Shown piece by piece: positions 40,497 through 49,699 of a stretch of DNA of 64,000 nucleotides. The DNA comes from Butyricicoccus pullicaecorum (GTDB taxonomy: Bacteria > Bacillota > Clostridia > Oscillospirales > Butyricicoccaceae). The notes beneath the pieces were generated by a model that saw only the letters and a program-made list of their open reading frames with translations, made no database searches and was not told the origin of the DNA. The position numbers and the translations under genes are program-made. Location: contig JAGZIW010000009.1 in NCBI GenBank assembly GCA_018366035.1, forward strand, positions 32,282-96,281, read 5' to 3'. Numbering within the stretch: position 1 is the stretch's first letter; each line of letters opens with the position of its first letter.

Positions 40497-41279
40497 TTAT
40501 CCAAGCGTGACATCGAGCATCATCATGAGGACAAAGCCGAGAGAAAGCCCGATGGTGCCGATGTTGCTCTTGGTGTTGGAAGCTGCCTCGGGAATCAGTT
40601 CCTCAGCCACAACATACATCATAGCACCGGCGGCAAAGGACAGGGAATAGGGCAGCAATGGGGTCATAAAGGCGGACAGTGCGATGGTCAGAATCCCTGC
40701 GATTGGTTCCACGATACCCGATAGTGTACCGCAGAGAAATGCCTTGGAGCGGCTCATGCCGCGCTCGCCGCGCAGGGGCAGAGAGATGATGGCTCCTTCC
40801 GGAAAGTTCTGTATGGCAATACCGATAGAGAGTGCAAATGCACCTGCCATGGTCAGTGGTGTGTTTTGTGCAAGTACACCTGCGAATACCGCGCCGACTG
40901 CCATGCCTTCTGGAATATTATGAATGGTCACAGCAAGCACAAGCATGGTGGTTTTGTGGAACTTCGACAGTGTATTGTCATCGTTTGCCTCTGCTTGTGC
41001 ATAGATTTGCGGAACGATGCGGTCAATGAGCAGAAGGGATAAGATACCGAGGAGAAAGCCAACAACAGCCGGAATAAAAGACAGCTTTCCGAGATGGGCG
41101 GACTGCTCGATAGAGGGAATGATGAGCGACCAGATGGACGCCGCAATCATGACGCCGGAGGCAAAGCCGAGCAGCCCTTTTTGCAGGCGGTCGGGCAGCA
41201 TGCCGCGCAGGAAGAAAGCGCACGCAGCACCAAGCGTTGTGCCGATAAATGGGATCATGAGACCGAGAAATGTTTCCAT
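40497..41279 (-). CDS. ZIP-family divalent metal transporter
   Basis: A 260-residue membrane protein with eight segments, importing Zn2+ or other divalent metals. The binuclear metal site is plain: VTIHNIPEGMAVG in segment 4 and IQNFPEGAIISLPLR in segment 5. The short acidic loop between segments 3 and 4 (QAEANDDNTLSKFH) is small for the family. It resembles the GufA/ZupT-like bacterial branch. Start ATG at 41279 has GGAG 11 bases upstream. No Zur or MntR box was recognised in the upstream region. Confidence 0.93.
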   Translation of the reverse strand: METFLGLMIPFIGTTLGAACAFFLRGMLPDRLQKGLLGFASGVMIAASIWSLIIPSIEQSAHLGKLSFIPAVVGFLLGILSLLLIDRIVPQIYAQAEANDDNTLSKFHKTTMLVLAVTIHNIPEGMAVGAVFAGVLAQNTPLTMAGAFALSIGIAIQNFPEGAIISLPLRGERGMSRSKAFLCGTLSGIVEPIAGILTIALSAFMTPLLPYSLSFAAGAMMYVVAEELIPEAASNTKSNIGTIGLSLGFVLMMMLDVTLG

Positions 41280-41440
41280 AAAGAAAATAGCTCCTTTCCG
41301 TAAAAGAAAATATAGAATGGTCGGACAGCACAAATCACACCCTGTTGTTTCTAAAGATGGACTTTCGAGATTTGCGGGGGCGGAAATCTGCCTGCATCAT
41401 GCTATGTGCATGAGAGGAAAAGCGTTAAAAGAACGGAAAA

Positions 41441-41482
41441 GAAAAATCCACGAAAATCATGAGATTTCGTGGATTTTTCTTT
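41441..41482. terminator. Terminator between citrate synthase and ZIP genes
   Basis: GAAAAATCCACGAAA/TTTCGTGGATTTTTC hairpin with T-runs on both strands; it ends the citrate synthase mRNA. The rest of 41280-41556 holds the ZIP promoter region and no further gene. Confidence 0.8.
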
Positions 41483-41556
41483 TGCGGAGAAAGAGAATAA
41501 ACATATTTGCAGGATACAATACGCGCATTTTTTTCCGCTGTGTGCGTATAATAAGG

Positions 41557-42927
41557 TCATACCCGATTTGCAATCGGTACATAGGGGACGTTTTTGGAAA
41601 GCGGTTTGAATGCAGGGCGAATGATACGGCCTCCAAATGCGATTTCCTCCATGCGGTGTGCGATCCAGCCCACAATACGTGCGGTTGCGAACAGTGGCGT
41701 AAACATTTCCTGTGGTATGCCCAGCATACGATAGACAAGACCGGAATACATATCGACATTCGCACACATGACCTTGGTATCCGCCCCATGTACCTCTGCA
41801 AATGCAGCCGGTGTCAATTTTTCGACCAGCTCGATCAGATTGAATTCGTCGCTGAAGCCCTTCTTTTCTGCGAGGGGACGTGCAGCGGATTTGAGGGCAA
41901 CGGCGCGGGGATCGCTCAGGGTATAGATGGCATGCCCCATGCCGTAGATCAGACCGGAATGGTCTCCGACCTCTTTGTTCAATATTCGGACGAGATAGCG
42001 GTGGACCTCTTCGGCATCGTTCCAGTTGGATATATTTTGTTTGATGTGGTCGAACATCTGCACGACCTTGAGGTTTGCGCCGCCGTGCCTTGGACCCTTT
42101 AGAGAGCCAACAGCGGCGGAAATGGCAGAGTAGGTATCAGTGCCGGAGGAGGAGGTCACGCGGGTCGCAAAGGCAGAGTTATTGCCGCCGCCATGCTCAG
42201 CGTGCAGGATCAGGCAGCGGTCAAGCAGCTTGGCCTCCTCATCTGTGTAGGACTCATCAGGACGAATGAGACGCAGGATATTTTCCGCAGTTGAGAGATT
42301 GGGGTCAGGCACATGCAGATACATAGATTGGTTGTCAAAATAACGGCGGCGTGCCTGATATGCGTGGGAGATGATGACGGGATACTTTGCCATCAGCCCA
42401 ATGCCCTGCCGCAGGATATTTTCGGTGGAGATGTCGTCCGGATTGGGGTCATAGGAGTAGAGCGCGAGGGTCGCGCTTGCCAGCTTGTTCATAATATCGC
42501 GGCTGGGAGCGCGCATAATCATATCTTCGGTAAAGTTATCTGGAAGGGCGCGTGCCTGACCGATCATTTTTGTAAAGCGGTCGAGCTGTGCACGGGTCGG
42601 CAGGCTGCCGGACAGCAGCAGATAGCCCACCTCTTCAAATCCAAAGCGATCCTCGCTCTCAAAGGCATACAGAAGGTCATAGATGTCGATGCCGCGATAG
42701 GTCAGATGTCCTTCGATCGGTTCGCGTTCGCCTTCGTTGATTAAATAGCCATGGACATTGCCAAGACGTGTGATGCCGGCAAGCACACCTGTGCCATCTG
42801 CATTGCGCAGCCCTCGCTTGACACCGTATTTGGTAAACGTCTCTTTCTTGACCTGATGCAGAGGCTTCAGCTGTCCGCAGATGGTCGAGATGATTTCAGG
42901 ATCCATATTTTTCATCTGGTTCACCAT
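41557..42927 (-). CDS. Citrate synthase
   Basis: A 456-residue citrate/2-methylcitrate synthase condensing acetyl-CoA (or propionyl-CoA) with oxaloacetate. The catalytic blocks LILHAEHGGGNNSAF (first His), GPRHGGANLKVV, and GLIYGMGHAIYTLSDPR (second His) are present, followed by the Asp region at VCANVDMYSGLVYRMLGI and the arginine in FATARIVGWIAHRME. It belongs to the longer clostridial/cyanobacterial-like branch with an N-terminal extension of about 60 residues. It stands alone, under its own consensus promoter, with no aconitase or isocitrate dehydrogenase next to it. It probably feeds glutamate synthesis. Confidence 0.95.
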   Translation of the reverse strand: MVNQMKNMDPEIISTICGQLKPLHQVKKETFTKYGVKRGLRNADGTGVLAGITRLGNVHGYLINEGEREPIEGHLTYRGIDIYDLLYAFESEDRFGFEEVGYLLLSGSLPTRAQLDRFTKMIGQARALPDNFTEDMIMRAPSRDIMNKLASATLALYSYDPNPDDISTENILRQGIGLMAKYPVIISHAYQARRRYFDNQSMYLHVPDPNLSTAENILRLIRPDESYTDEEAKLLDRCLILHAEHGGGNNSAFATRVTSSSGTDTYSAISAAVGSLKGPRHGGANLKVVQMFDHIKQNISNWNDAEEVHRYLVRILNKEVGDHSGLIYGMGHAIYTLSDPRAVALKSAARPLAEKKGFSDEFNLIELVEKLTPAAFAEVHGADTKVMCANVDMYSGLVYRMLGIPQEMFTPLFATARIVGWIAHRMEEIAFGGRIIRPAFKPLSKNVPYVPIANRV

Positions 42928-42966
42928 GGCAGGTACTCCTTTTCAAAATCGAACTATATGAAATAT

Positions 42967-42995
42967 ATCTTACTATTATCCTGCAAAGTTGTCAA
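42967..42995 (-). promoter_or_regulatory. Promoter of citrate synthase
   Basis: On the minus strand a perfect TTGACA (42990-42995) and TAAGAT (42967-42972), 17-bp spacer. Confidence 0.8.
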
Positions 42996-43036
42996 TCTGC
43001 TAAAAGTAAAAAAACGTAAAGTCAGGAGGTAGAAAA

Positions 43037-44074
43037 ATGAGAAAAATGCTGGTGATTGGGTTGCTGTTGACGGTTACAATCTATATGCTTCCGGTTTTTT
43101 GCGGATACTTGGACACCGAAGCAGCAGATTTTATTCCGCAGGAAGAAACGGGAATACATGCAGAAATATCGGCAGCACAGGCGGAAGAACGGACAGAGAA
43201 ACAGAAAGAGGAGCAGGCACCTCCTATCTCGGCGAGTGGGCGTATTACCGTACAGGTAGATGGACAGGCGCGTGAAATGGCGCTTGAGGATTATGTTGTC
43301 AGCGTGGTTTCGGGTGAAATTTCGCCCGATTTCCCAGAGGAGGCAATCAAGGCGCAGGCGGTTGCCGCACGTACCTATGCTTTATATAAGCAGCAGACTG
43401 GCAGACCTGCCCAGCATAAGGACGCAGATGTCTGCGATAATCCTGCGCATTGTGCGGCCTATGTCGACCTGAAAACACAGGCATCTGCACGATGGGGAGA
43501 GCAGGCTGATGCGGATAAGATTCGGCAGGCGGTCAAGGACACGGAGGGTATGGTCGTGACTTATGAGGGCAAGCCGATTGTGGCGGTATTCAGTGCCGCA
43601 GCGGGCGAAAAAAGTGAGCGGGCGGAAGATGTATGGGGCAGTGATATCCCTTATTTGCAGAGTGTGGACAGCCCGGGCGGGGAGGCCTGCCCGAAATATC
43701 ATGCTACGGTCACACTCTCTGCCGATGAGGTACGCAGGCGTGCAGCAAAGAATGTGCCGTCTGCCGATTTGTCGGGAGATCCTTCTGAATGGTTCAAGGC
43801 GTCCAAACGCAGTGAGGCGGGCGGCATTATTTCGGTGAAGTTTGGCGGCGTCGAAGTACAGGGAACGGCTTTGCGCACACTTTTTGGGCTTAATTCTACC
43901 AATTTCACCGTAAAGACAGAGGGGGATATGCTTACATTTTCCACAACAGGCTATGGACATGGTGTGGGGCTCAGTCAGTGGGGGGCAAAATACGCTGCGG
44001 AACAGGGACAGACGTGGCAGGAGATTTTGACACATTATTATTCCGGTACAAAAATCACACAGATTACGGTATAA
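43037..44074 (+). CDS. spoIID: Stage II sporulation protein D
   Basis: A 345-residue SpoIID/LytB-domain protein, the lytic transglycosylase that with SpoIIP and SpoIIM drives engulfment of the forespore. An N-terminal membrane anchor (4-22) is followed by a Glu/Gln-rich linker. The SpoIID domain follows with VSVVSGEISPDFPEEAIKAQAVAARTYAL (which holds the catalytic Glu) and the closing GYGHGVGLSQWGAKYAAEQGQTWQEILTHYY. AGGAGG lies 9 bases before the ATG. The adjacent SpoIIQ-like gene 45 bases downstream is the usual neighbour, so sigma-E-type control is expected, but no clear sigma-E promoter was read. Confidence 0.95.
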   Translation: MRKMLVIGLLLTVTIYMLPVFCGYLDTEAADFIPQEETGIHAEISAAQAEERTEKQKEEQAPPISASGRITVQVDGQAREMALEDYVVSVVSGEISPDFPEEAIKAQAVAARTYALYKQQTGRPAQHKDADVCDNPAHCAAYVDLKTQASARWGEQADADKIRQAVKDTEGMVVTYEGKPIVAVFSAAAGEKSERAEDVWGSDIPYLQSVDSPGGEACPKYHATVTLSADEVRRRAAKNVPSADLSGDPSEWFKASKRSEAGGIISVKFGGVEVQGTALRTLFGLNSTNFTVKTEGDMLTFSTTGYGHGVGLSQWGAKYAAEQGQTWQEILTHYYSGTKITQITV

Positions 44075-44119
44075 TTGGAAGTGTGCATGGCGATACTACC
44101 CTTGGAGGTGTTCAGAGCT

Positions 44120-44932
44120 ATGCATAAACAAGGAACAGGATATACCGGACAGACCAAATCAGATCGTGGGTTTTATATCATTTTAGCAATTTGTCTGGCG
44201 GTGATTGCAATTTCAAGCTATATATTATTTGCAGCACCGAAAGAACAGGAAAAGCAAATCGACCAAACCTTATATCTGCCATCGGGAACGGATACTGTAC
44301 AGACACCGGTGGCAGTCCCAAATGTGGATATTCCGGCAGATCCGGTCAAACCGACAGTACAGCCGGAGGAGCCGGAAAAGAAAGCAGAGGAAAAACCAGC
44401 TGACAAGGCGCCAGAGCCAAAGAAAAAGGAGACAGCGGCAGAGCCGCCGGCACCGATTTGGGTCAAGCCGTTGGACGGCGTGGTGCTGAAGCCGTTTTCG
44501 GGGGACAATCTGGTGAAAGACGAGACCATGGGTGACTGGCGTGTGCATACCGGAACCGACTATGCAGCCGATTCCGGAACCCGTGTCTATGCGGTGTCTG
44601 ACGGAACGGTAGAACGTGCGGACGTAGACCCGCTTTATGGCGGCGTGGTGGTTTTACAGCTGAAGGACGGCAAACAGGCGGTCTATCAGTGTCTCGCAGA
44701 CAAACTCAAGGTCAATGCGGGAGACACCGTGCGTGCAGGTGATGTGATCGGAACCGTGGGAACCATTGGACACGCGGAATCTGCACAGCAAAGCCATCTG
44801 CATATTGAGCTTTATAAGGGCGGCAAGGCAATCGATCCGGAAAGCGTGTTTGGTACGGCAAAGACAAGCGCTGAAAAGAAGCCTGCTGTGGACGCAAGCG
44901 TACCGCAGTCGGGGATCGATGTGGAGGAATGA
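44120..44932 (+). CDS. spoIIQ: SpoIIQ-like M23 (LytM) endopeptidase-domain protein
   Basis: A 270-residue forespore membrane protein. One membrane segment (about 27-48) is followed by a Pro/Glu/Lys-rich linker, then a LytM/M23 domain. Both zinc motifs are intact: HTGTD (HxxxD) and SHLHIEL (HxH). So, as in clostridial SpoIIQ and unlike B. subtilis SpoIIQ, it can bind zinc. SpoIIQ pairs with SpoIIIAH to join forespore and mother cell. Start at 44120 was chosen because GGAGGTG is 9 bases upstream. A SpoIIIAH gene is not present here. The sporulation identity rests on the neighbouring spoIID. Confidence 0.85.
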   Translation: MHKQGTGYTGQTKSDRGFYIILAICLAVIAISSYILFAAPKEQEKQIDQTLYLPSGTDTVQTPVAVPNVDIPADPVKPTVQPEEPEKKAEEKPADKAPEPKKKETAAEPPAPIWVKPLDGVVLKPFSGDNLVKDETMGDWRVHTGTDYAADSGTRVYAVSDGTVERADVDPLYGGVVVLQLKDGKQAVYQCLADKLKVNAGDTVRAGDVIGTVGTIGHAESAQQSHLHIELYKGGKAIDPESVFGTAKTSAEKKPAVDASVPQSGIDVEE

Positions 44933-44936
44933 GATA

Positions 44937-44970
44937 AAAAAAGACCGAATCCATTTGGATTCGGTCTTTT
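44937..44970. terminator. Convergent terminator after spoIIQ
   Basis: AAAAGACCGAATCC/GGATTCGGTCTTTT, perfect stem with A- and T-runs on both sides. Confidence 0.9.
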
Positions 44971-44972
44971 AC

Positions 44973-45416
44973 TTATTTTACATCGGGCAGATCCAGCTTG
45001 CTGAGGTCAACAGCGAGCGGGCCGCAGCCTGCACACTTGGAACAGTCGTGCATACATGCCATAGGGTCATCAGGGTCGTCCTCACGGCACAGGGAAAGAA
45101 CCGTGTCATCTCCCTGCCTTTCGCCAATCAGGAACTTTGCAGCCGCTTCTTCTGCGCCGCCGGTCACCCCGGGGACGAGGAGCACGCCGAGCATTTCCAG
45201 CGCATTGCGCGATGCAATGCCAAGCTCTCCGCAGATGAGCACATCGACTGCATATTGTCCGATAAAGCCGAGCAGACGGACATGCCCTTCTCCGGAACAG
45301 GTGACAAGCTCCTTGCCGGTGGGCTGACCGTCCTGTGCGGTCACAATCAGAAATTCCTGACAGGTGCCAAGGGACTTGGCAACAGAACCTGCCTCATAAG
45401 CGATTGCGATTTTCAT
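44973..45416 (-). CDS. NifX/NifB-like iron-sulfur-associated protein
   Basis: A 147-residue protein of the dinitrogenase iron-molybdenum cofactor-binding (NifX/NafY/MTH1175) fold. The start MKIAIAYEAGSVAKSLGTCQEFLIV and the repeated GELGIASRNALEMLGVLLVPGVTGGAEEAAAKFL fit the family. A C-terminal tail adds four cysteines (MACMHDCSKCAGCGP), possibly an iron-sulfur site. Members next to Mrp ATPases are common in anaerobes. No nitrogenase gene is seen here, so cofactor delivery to other iron-sulfur proteins is more likely. Start at 45416 has AAGGAG 8 bases upstream. Confidence 0.85.
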   Translation of the reverse strand: MKIAIAYEAGSVAKSLGTCQEFLIVTAQDGQPTGKELVTCSGEGHVRLLGFIGQYAVDVLICGELGIASRNALEMLGVLLVPGVTGGAEEAAAKFLIGERQGDDTVLSLCREDDPDDPMACMHDCSKCAGCGPLAVDLSKLDLPDVK

Positions 45417-45435
45417 GAAACCGCTCCTTTCTGTC

Positions 45436-46254
45436 TTATAACAGGGCTTCGAGCATGGAAACGGCACCCTTGAGTGCGTCCGGCAGCTTGGCGTCCTCGA
45501 TTTGTCCGGCATCGACAGCCTGTGCAAGCTTGGGGTCAATGGGCAGCTTTGCGAGAACGGGCACACCATATTGTGCAGCCGCATCTTCTACATGGCTCTT
45601 GCCGAATACTTCAATGTGCTTGCCGCAGTCCGGACAGGCAACATAGCTGTAATTCTCGATGATGCCGAGAACGGGAATGTTCATCATTTGCGCCATTTTG
45701 ACTGCTTTGCCGACAATCATGGCAACGAGGTCCTGCGGGGAGGTCATGACGATGATGCCGTCCACCGGCAGAGACTGAAAGACGGTCAGCGGAACATCAC
45801 CCGTTCCGGGAGGCATATCGACAAACATGAAGTCAACGTCCTGCCAGATGACATCTGACCAGAATTGCTTTACGGTCTCGGCAATGATAGGACCGCGGTA
45901 AATGACCGGATCATCGGCATTTGGCAGCAGGAAATTGACTGATACCATGTCGATGCCGGTTGATGAGGTTTTTGGATAAATGCCCTCCTCACAGCCGTCC
46001 AGCTGACCGGAAAGACCGAAGGTCTTGGGAATGGAAGGCCCTGTAATATCTGCGTCCAGAATTGCGCTGTGATAGCCGCGGCGAGTCATGGCAACTGCCA
46101 GCATGGAAGTCACCAGAGATTTTCCAACGCCGCCCTTGCCGGAAACCACGCCAATTACCTTGCGGACGGTTGACAGCCGATTGGGTGCAACCTGTAAGCT
46201 CTTTGGCTCACCGCAGTTGGAAGAACAGGATTCGCAGTTGTGCGAACAGCCCAT
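45436..46254 (-). CDS. mrp: Mrp/NBP35-type iron-sulfur carrier ATPase
   Basis: A 272-residue P-loop ATPase that carries iron-sulfur clusters to apoproteins. The N-terminal cysteine cluster (C3, C7, C10, C14 in MGCSHNCESCSSNC) is of the NBP35 type. The deviant Walker A GKGGVGKS is at 39-46, followed by ILDADITGPSIP and DMPPGTGDVPLTV. A CxxC pair (VACPDCGKH) lies in the middle. The NifX-like gene follows 19 bases downstream on the same strand and is probably co-transcribed. TAGGAG lies before the ATG. Confidence 0.93.
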   Translation of the reverse strand: MGCSHNCESCSSNCGEPKSLQVAPNRLSTVRKVIGVVSGKGGVGKSLVTSMLAVAMTRRGYHSAILDADITGPSIPKTFGLSGQLDGCEEGIYPKTSSTGIDMVSVNFLLPNADDPVIYRGPIIAETVKQFWSDVIWQDVDFMFVDMPPGTGDVPLTVFQSLPVDGIIVMTSPQDLVAMIVGKAVKMAQMMNIPVLGIIENYSYVACPDCGKHIEVFGKSHVEDAAAQYGVPVLAKLPIDPKLAQAVDAGQIEDAKLPDALKGAVSMLEALL

Positions 46255-46298
46255 AAAAAAACAACTCCTAACAATTGGTAGATAAAAAATACAGTTTC

Positions 46299-46327
46299 AT
46301 TATACTGCAAAAAAATAAGATCCGCAA
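46299..46327 (-). promoter_or_regulatory. Promoter of the mrp operon
   Basis: On the minus strand TTGCGG (46322-46327) and TATAAT (46299-46304) with a 17-bp spacer. The remaining 46328-46547 before the next gene holds only short frames of 55-65 codons without support. Confidence 0.75.
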
Positions 46328-46547
46328 TGGAAAAATACGCTATATTGCGTGGCAAAGCGGAGGAGACAATCAGTATATTGTGTTTTGGAAGCAGCAGCGG
46401 GAGGACACGGATTTTGCCGTATCAGGCAGAAGGGCAGAAAGATTTCGAGAAAACTGGAAATAATATTGAGAGAGGGGAACCTTCACAATGTATTTTCGTC
46501 TAAAAAAATAAAAGAACACAAGACAGCTTGTGGGAAGGAGTATCGAA

Positions 46548-47030
46548 ATGAAGAAGAGATTACTTGTATGTGTTGCGCTGATGGTGGCAGGGCTGCTCAC
46601 AGCCTGCGGCGGCGGAAAGGATCAGCAAACTGCATCGGCGGATTTGCAGGGATTTTATCAAAATTTGGAGCAGGAATACGAGTGGGGAGAGGGCTACATG
46701 GTGGAGATCGATGAGGAGATGCTGGACGCCTATTTTCCCGGGCTGCGTGACATTCCCAAAAAGCAGCTGGTGGCGCGTACACCCATGATGAGTGCGGTTG
46801 CAAATGAGCTGGTTTTTATCGAAACAGAGAATGAAGCAGATGCAGACAAGGCTGCGGAAATTTTGAGAGCGCGCATCAAGGCGCAGGCAGATGGCGGCGC
46901 ATGGTATCCGGAGTCGATAGAGGTCTGGAAAAAAGGGGAAGTGATTCAAAAAGGAAACTATGTAGCAATGATTGTAGCAGGAGAGAATCAGGATAAAATG
47001 AAAGCAGGGTTTGAGGAACTGATTGCCTAG
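46548..47030 (+). CDS. DUF4358 lipoprotein
   Basis: A 160-residue secreted lipoprotein: signal peptide, lipobox LLTAC near residue 19, then a DUF4358 domain (YQNLEQEYEWGEGYMVEIDEEMLDAYFPGL, and the closing EIRARIKAQADGGAWYPESIE-like region with KKGEVIQKGNYVAMIVAG). Family function is unknown. Its genes often sit near MBOAT acyltransferase genes, as here. Start ATG at 46548 is 6 bases after AAGGAG. Confidence 0.85.
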   Translation: MKKRLLVCVALMVAGLLTACGGGKDQQTASADLQGFYQNLEQEYEWGEGYMVEIDEEMLDAYFPGLRDIPKKQLVARTPMMSAVANELVFIETENEADADKAAEILRARIKAQADGGAWYPESIEVWKKGEVIQKGNYVAMIVAGENQDKMKAGFEELIA

Positions 47031-47040
47031 CAAACAAGCG

Positions 47041-47072
47041 AAAAGGCCGCGGCAAGCGCTGCGGCTTCTTTT
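47041..47072 (+). terminator. Probable terminator between DUF4358 and MBOAT genes
   Basis: AGGCCGC/GCGGCTT stem with a T-rich tail (CTTTTC). It is imperfect and may allow readthrough into the MBOAT gene, whose start is only 28 bases on. Confidence 0.55.
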
Positions 47073-47099
47073 CTATTTTTATATAAGGGGGAAGGATAC

Positions 47100-48494
47100 G
47101 TGGTATTCAGCAGCCTGACATTTCTATTTGCTTATTTGCCCATTACGCTGCTCATCTATTTTGTTGCACCGCTCAAATGGAGAAATCTGGTGCTGCTCAT
47201 CGTCAGCCTGTTTTTTTATGGCTGGGGAGAGCCTGTTTATATCAGCATCATGGTTTTGTCTATTCTTATTGACTATGTGCATGGATTGCTGGTGGAGCGA
47301 TACCGCGCAGATGACCGCAAAGCGCGCTGGTTCGTGGGGCAGTCTGTGGTATTCAATCTTTTGCTTTTAGGGTTTTTTAAGTATTGGGACTTTCTTGCCG
47401 TCAATTTGTCTTTGCTCTCGGGGATTTCCCTGCCAGAACTGAATATCCCCTTGCCGATCGGCATTTCCTTCTTTACATTCCAGACCATGAGTTATACCAT
47501 CGACGTTTATCGGAAAGACGCACCGGTGCAGCGCAGTCTGCTGACCTTTGGCACCTTTGTAACCATGTTTCCGCAGCTGATTGCAGGACCGATTGTCAAA
47601 TATAAAACGGTTGCAGAGGAACTTGACCACCGCAAAAATACGATGGAGGGCTTTGCACTGGGGGTGCGTCGGTTTGCTGTGGGGCTCGCCAAAAAGGTGC
47701 TGCTTGCCAACGGCATTGGGCAGCTGTGGGAGCAGGCGCTGACTGCGCATCGTATGGGCACCATGACGGCGCTCGGCGGCTGGCTGGGGCTTGTGGCATT
47801 TGGATTTCAGATTTATTTTGATTTTTCAGGTTATTCCGATATGGCAATCGGATTGGGGCAGATTTTCGGTTTTCGCTTTGATGAAAACTTCAATTATCCT
47901 TATCAGTCTGCCTCGGTTTCTGAATTTTGGCGGCGTTGGCACATGTCGCTGACCTCTTGGTTTCGGGAGTATGTCTATATTCCGCTGGGCGGCAATCGGT
48001 GCGGCACGGTGAAAACGCTGCGCAATATTTTGATTGTATGGTTCTGCACGGGATTTTGGCACGGTGCAAGCTGGAATTTTGTGCTGTGGGGCTTATATTT
48101 TGCAGGATTGCTGATTTTGGAAAAGTATGCTTTGCGCGGCGTGCTGGACGCTCTGCCAAGATGGGTACAGCATCTGTACACCCTGTTTGCGGTACTGATT
48201 GGCTGGGGGATTTTTGCGATTGAGGATATTGGGCTATGTGGTCGGTATTTGGCAGTCTGCTTTGGTGCGGGTACTCTTTGGAGCGCCGCAGATGGCTATA
48301 CTTTGCGCAGCTATGGCATAATGCTGGTGATTCTCACCCTTGCCGCTACAACACTCGGAAAAAAACTGTGGCTTCACCTGCCCGAGCGTGTGCAGCAGGC
48401 TGCGGCGCCGCTGCTTGTGTTTGCCGGACTGTTTTTGTGTACGGCTTATCTCGTGGACAGCAGCTACAATCCATTTTTATATTTTAGATTCTAA
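47100..48494 (+). CDS. MBOAT-family O-acyltransferase (AlgI/DltB-like)
   Basis: A 464-residue membrane O-acyltransferase with about ten segments, transferring acyl groups (often acetyl) to extracellular polysaccharide. Signatures are PIGISFFTFQTMSYTIDVYR, LIAGPIVKYKTV, FSGYSDMAIGLGQIFGF, FWRRWHMSLTSWFREYVYIPLGGNR and the catalytic histidine in TGFWHGASWNF. Start is GTG at 47100, after GGGGGAAGG. The downstream DHHW gene 15 bases on is the usual partner that finishes the transfer outside the cell. Confidence 0.94.
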   Translation: MVFSSLTFLFAYLPITLLIYFVAPLKWRNLVLLIVSLFFYGWGEPVYISIMVLSILIDYVHGLLVERYRADDRKARWFVGQSVVFNLLLLGFFKYWDFLAVNLSLLSGISLPELNIPLPIGISFFTFQTMSYTIDVYRKDAPVQRSLLTFGTFVTMFPQLIAGPIVKYKTVAEELDHRKNTMEGFALGVRRFAVGLAKKVLLANGIGQLWEQALTAHRMGTMTALGGWLGLVAFGFQIYFDFSGYSDMAIGLGQIFGFRFDENFNYPYQSASVSEFWRRWHMSLTSWFREYVYIPLGGNRCGTVKTLRNILIVWFCTGFWHGASWNFVLWGLYFAGLLILEKYALRGVLDALPRWVQHLYTLFAVLIGWGIFAIEDIGLCGRYLAVCFGAGTLWSAADGYTLRSYGIMLVILTLAATTLGKKLWLHLPERVQQAAAPLLVFAGLFLCTAYLVDSSYNPFLYFRF

Positions 48495-48509
48495 AAGGGG
48501 GCGTTTGAT

Positions 48510-49619
48510 GTGACAAAGTCAGAGAGCCGTATCTTAACGATTTTGTTTTGCCTGTTTTTAGGCGGGTTTTTGGTTTGGCATGTAGTTTTGCCTGATGCGG
48601 AGCGTTCTGCGGTTGAAAACCGTACACTGGCACAGTTTCCCAAATTTTCGTGGAGCGGGCTTGCAGACGGGAGCTATGCACAAAAGGTGGAGACCTATTT
48701 TGCGGATCAGTTTCCCTTGCGGGATACATGGACAGGCATCAAAGCACGTGCAGAGCAGGCGGTCGGAAAACAGGAGTTTCATGCGGTCTATTTGTGCGGA
48801 GACCGGCTGATTGCGGCGGTCGCGCCGCCGGACGAAGCGCTGTTACAGCGCAACCTGTCCAGCCTGACACAGCTTGCAGAGTATGTTCCTGTGACTGTGG
48901 GTCTCATTCCTTCTGCGGCGGATATTTGGAAGGAAAAGCTGCCGGTGGGTGCACCCAGCTGGGACCAGTCCGGTTTGCTGGAACAGGTCAAACAAGCCGG
49001 TCTGGAGCAGATTGATTTCCGTACAGTGTTGCAGCAGCATAAGGAAGAACCGATTTTTTATCGTACTGACCATCACTGGACAACATTGGGGGCATACTAT
49101 GGGTATACGGCAGTTATGCACACGCTGGGCAAGCTACCTTTCCCAAAGACGCAATTTCAGCCAGAGACTGTCAGTACGGGATTTCAGGGAACCCTGTATT
49201 CACAGTCCGGCATACACTGGCTGCAGCCAGATGCGATTGAATTTTGGGTGCCGGAGACAGGGCTGCAGGTCACTTCATGGCGTACCGGAAAGCCTGCACC
49301 GTCTTTGCTGTATGACCGCACTTATTTGGATAAGAAAGATCAGTATGCTGCGTTTTTGGGCGGAAATCAGCCGCTTTGTGTAATTGCAAATAAAAATGCA
49401 GCAGAAAAAGAAAAGCTCCTGCTGGTGCGGGACTCCTATTCCGATGCGCTTGCGCCGTTTTTGGCGCAGCATTATGAGGAGGTACACCTCATTGATTTGC
49501 GCTATTACCGTGGTTCGGTGAAGGAATATGTACAGACACAGGGGATCGATACCGTATTGGTGATTTACAGCATTCCGAATTTTATCACGGACCAAAATCT
49601 TGTGCTGGTTAGAAGATGA
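48510..49619 (+). CDS. DHHW-motif protein (AlgX/AlgJ-like SGNH partner of MBOAT)
   Basis: A 369-residue exported protein anchored by one N-terminal segment (about 8-28). The DHHW block (TDHHWTTLGAYYGY) near residue 190 and the serine-containing LLVRDSYSDALAPFLAQHYEEV near 310 form the SGNH-like active site; the opening ENRTLAQFP is family-typical. It belongs to the AlgX/AlgJ group that acts with an MBOAT acyltransferase to acetylate a surface glycan. Start GTG at 48510 follows AGGGGGC. Only 15 bases separate it from the MBOAT gene, so the two are an operon. Confidence 0.9.
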   Translation: MTKSESRILTILFCLFLGGFLVWHVVLPDAERSAVENRTLAQFPKFSWSGLADGSYAQKVETYFADQFPLRDTWTGIKARAEQAVGKQEFHAVYLCGDRLIAAVAPPDEALLQRNLSSLTQLAEYVPVTVGLIPSAADIWKEKLPVGAPSWDQSGLLEQVKQAGLEQIDFRTVLQQHKEEPIFYRTDHHWTTLGAYYGYTAVMHTLGKLPFPKTQFQPETVSTGFQGTLYSQSGIHWLQPDAIEFWVPETGLQVTSWRTGKPAPSLLYDRTYLDKKDQYAAFLGGNQPLCVIANKNAAEKEKLLLVRDSYSDALAPFLAQHYEEVHLIDLRYYRGSVKEYVQTQGIDTVLVIYSIPNFITDQNLVLVRR

Positions 49620-49699
49620 CAAGACTGCCAAAGCATTTCGTGCCTGCGGTGTGCACGAAATACCGCAAAAAGGCGCGACATGTATTCTTACAAAGCAAA

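Noticed and set aside
46327..46503. Open frames of 55-65 codons between mrp and the DUF4358 gene
   Set aside because: Two overlapping frames compete, ribosome binding sites are poorly placed, and the products lack any pattern.
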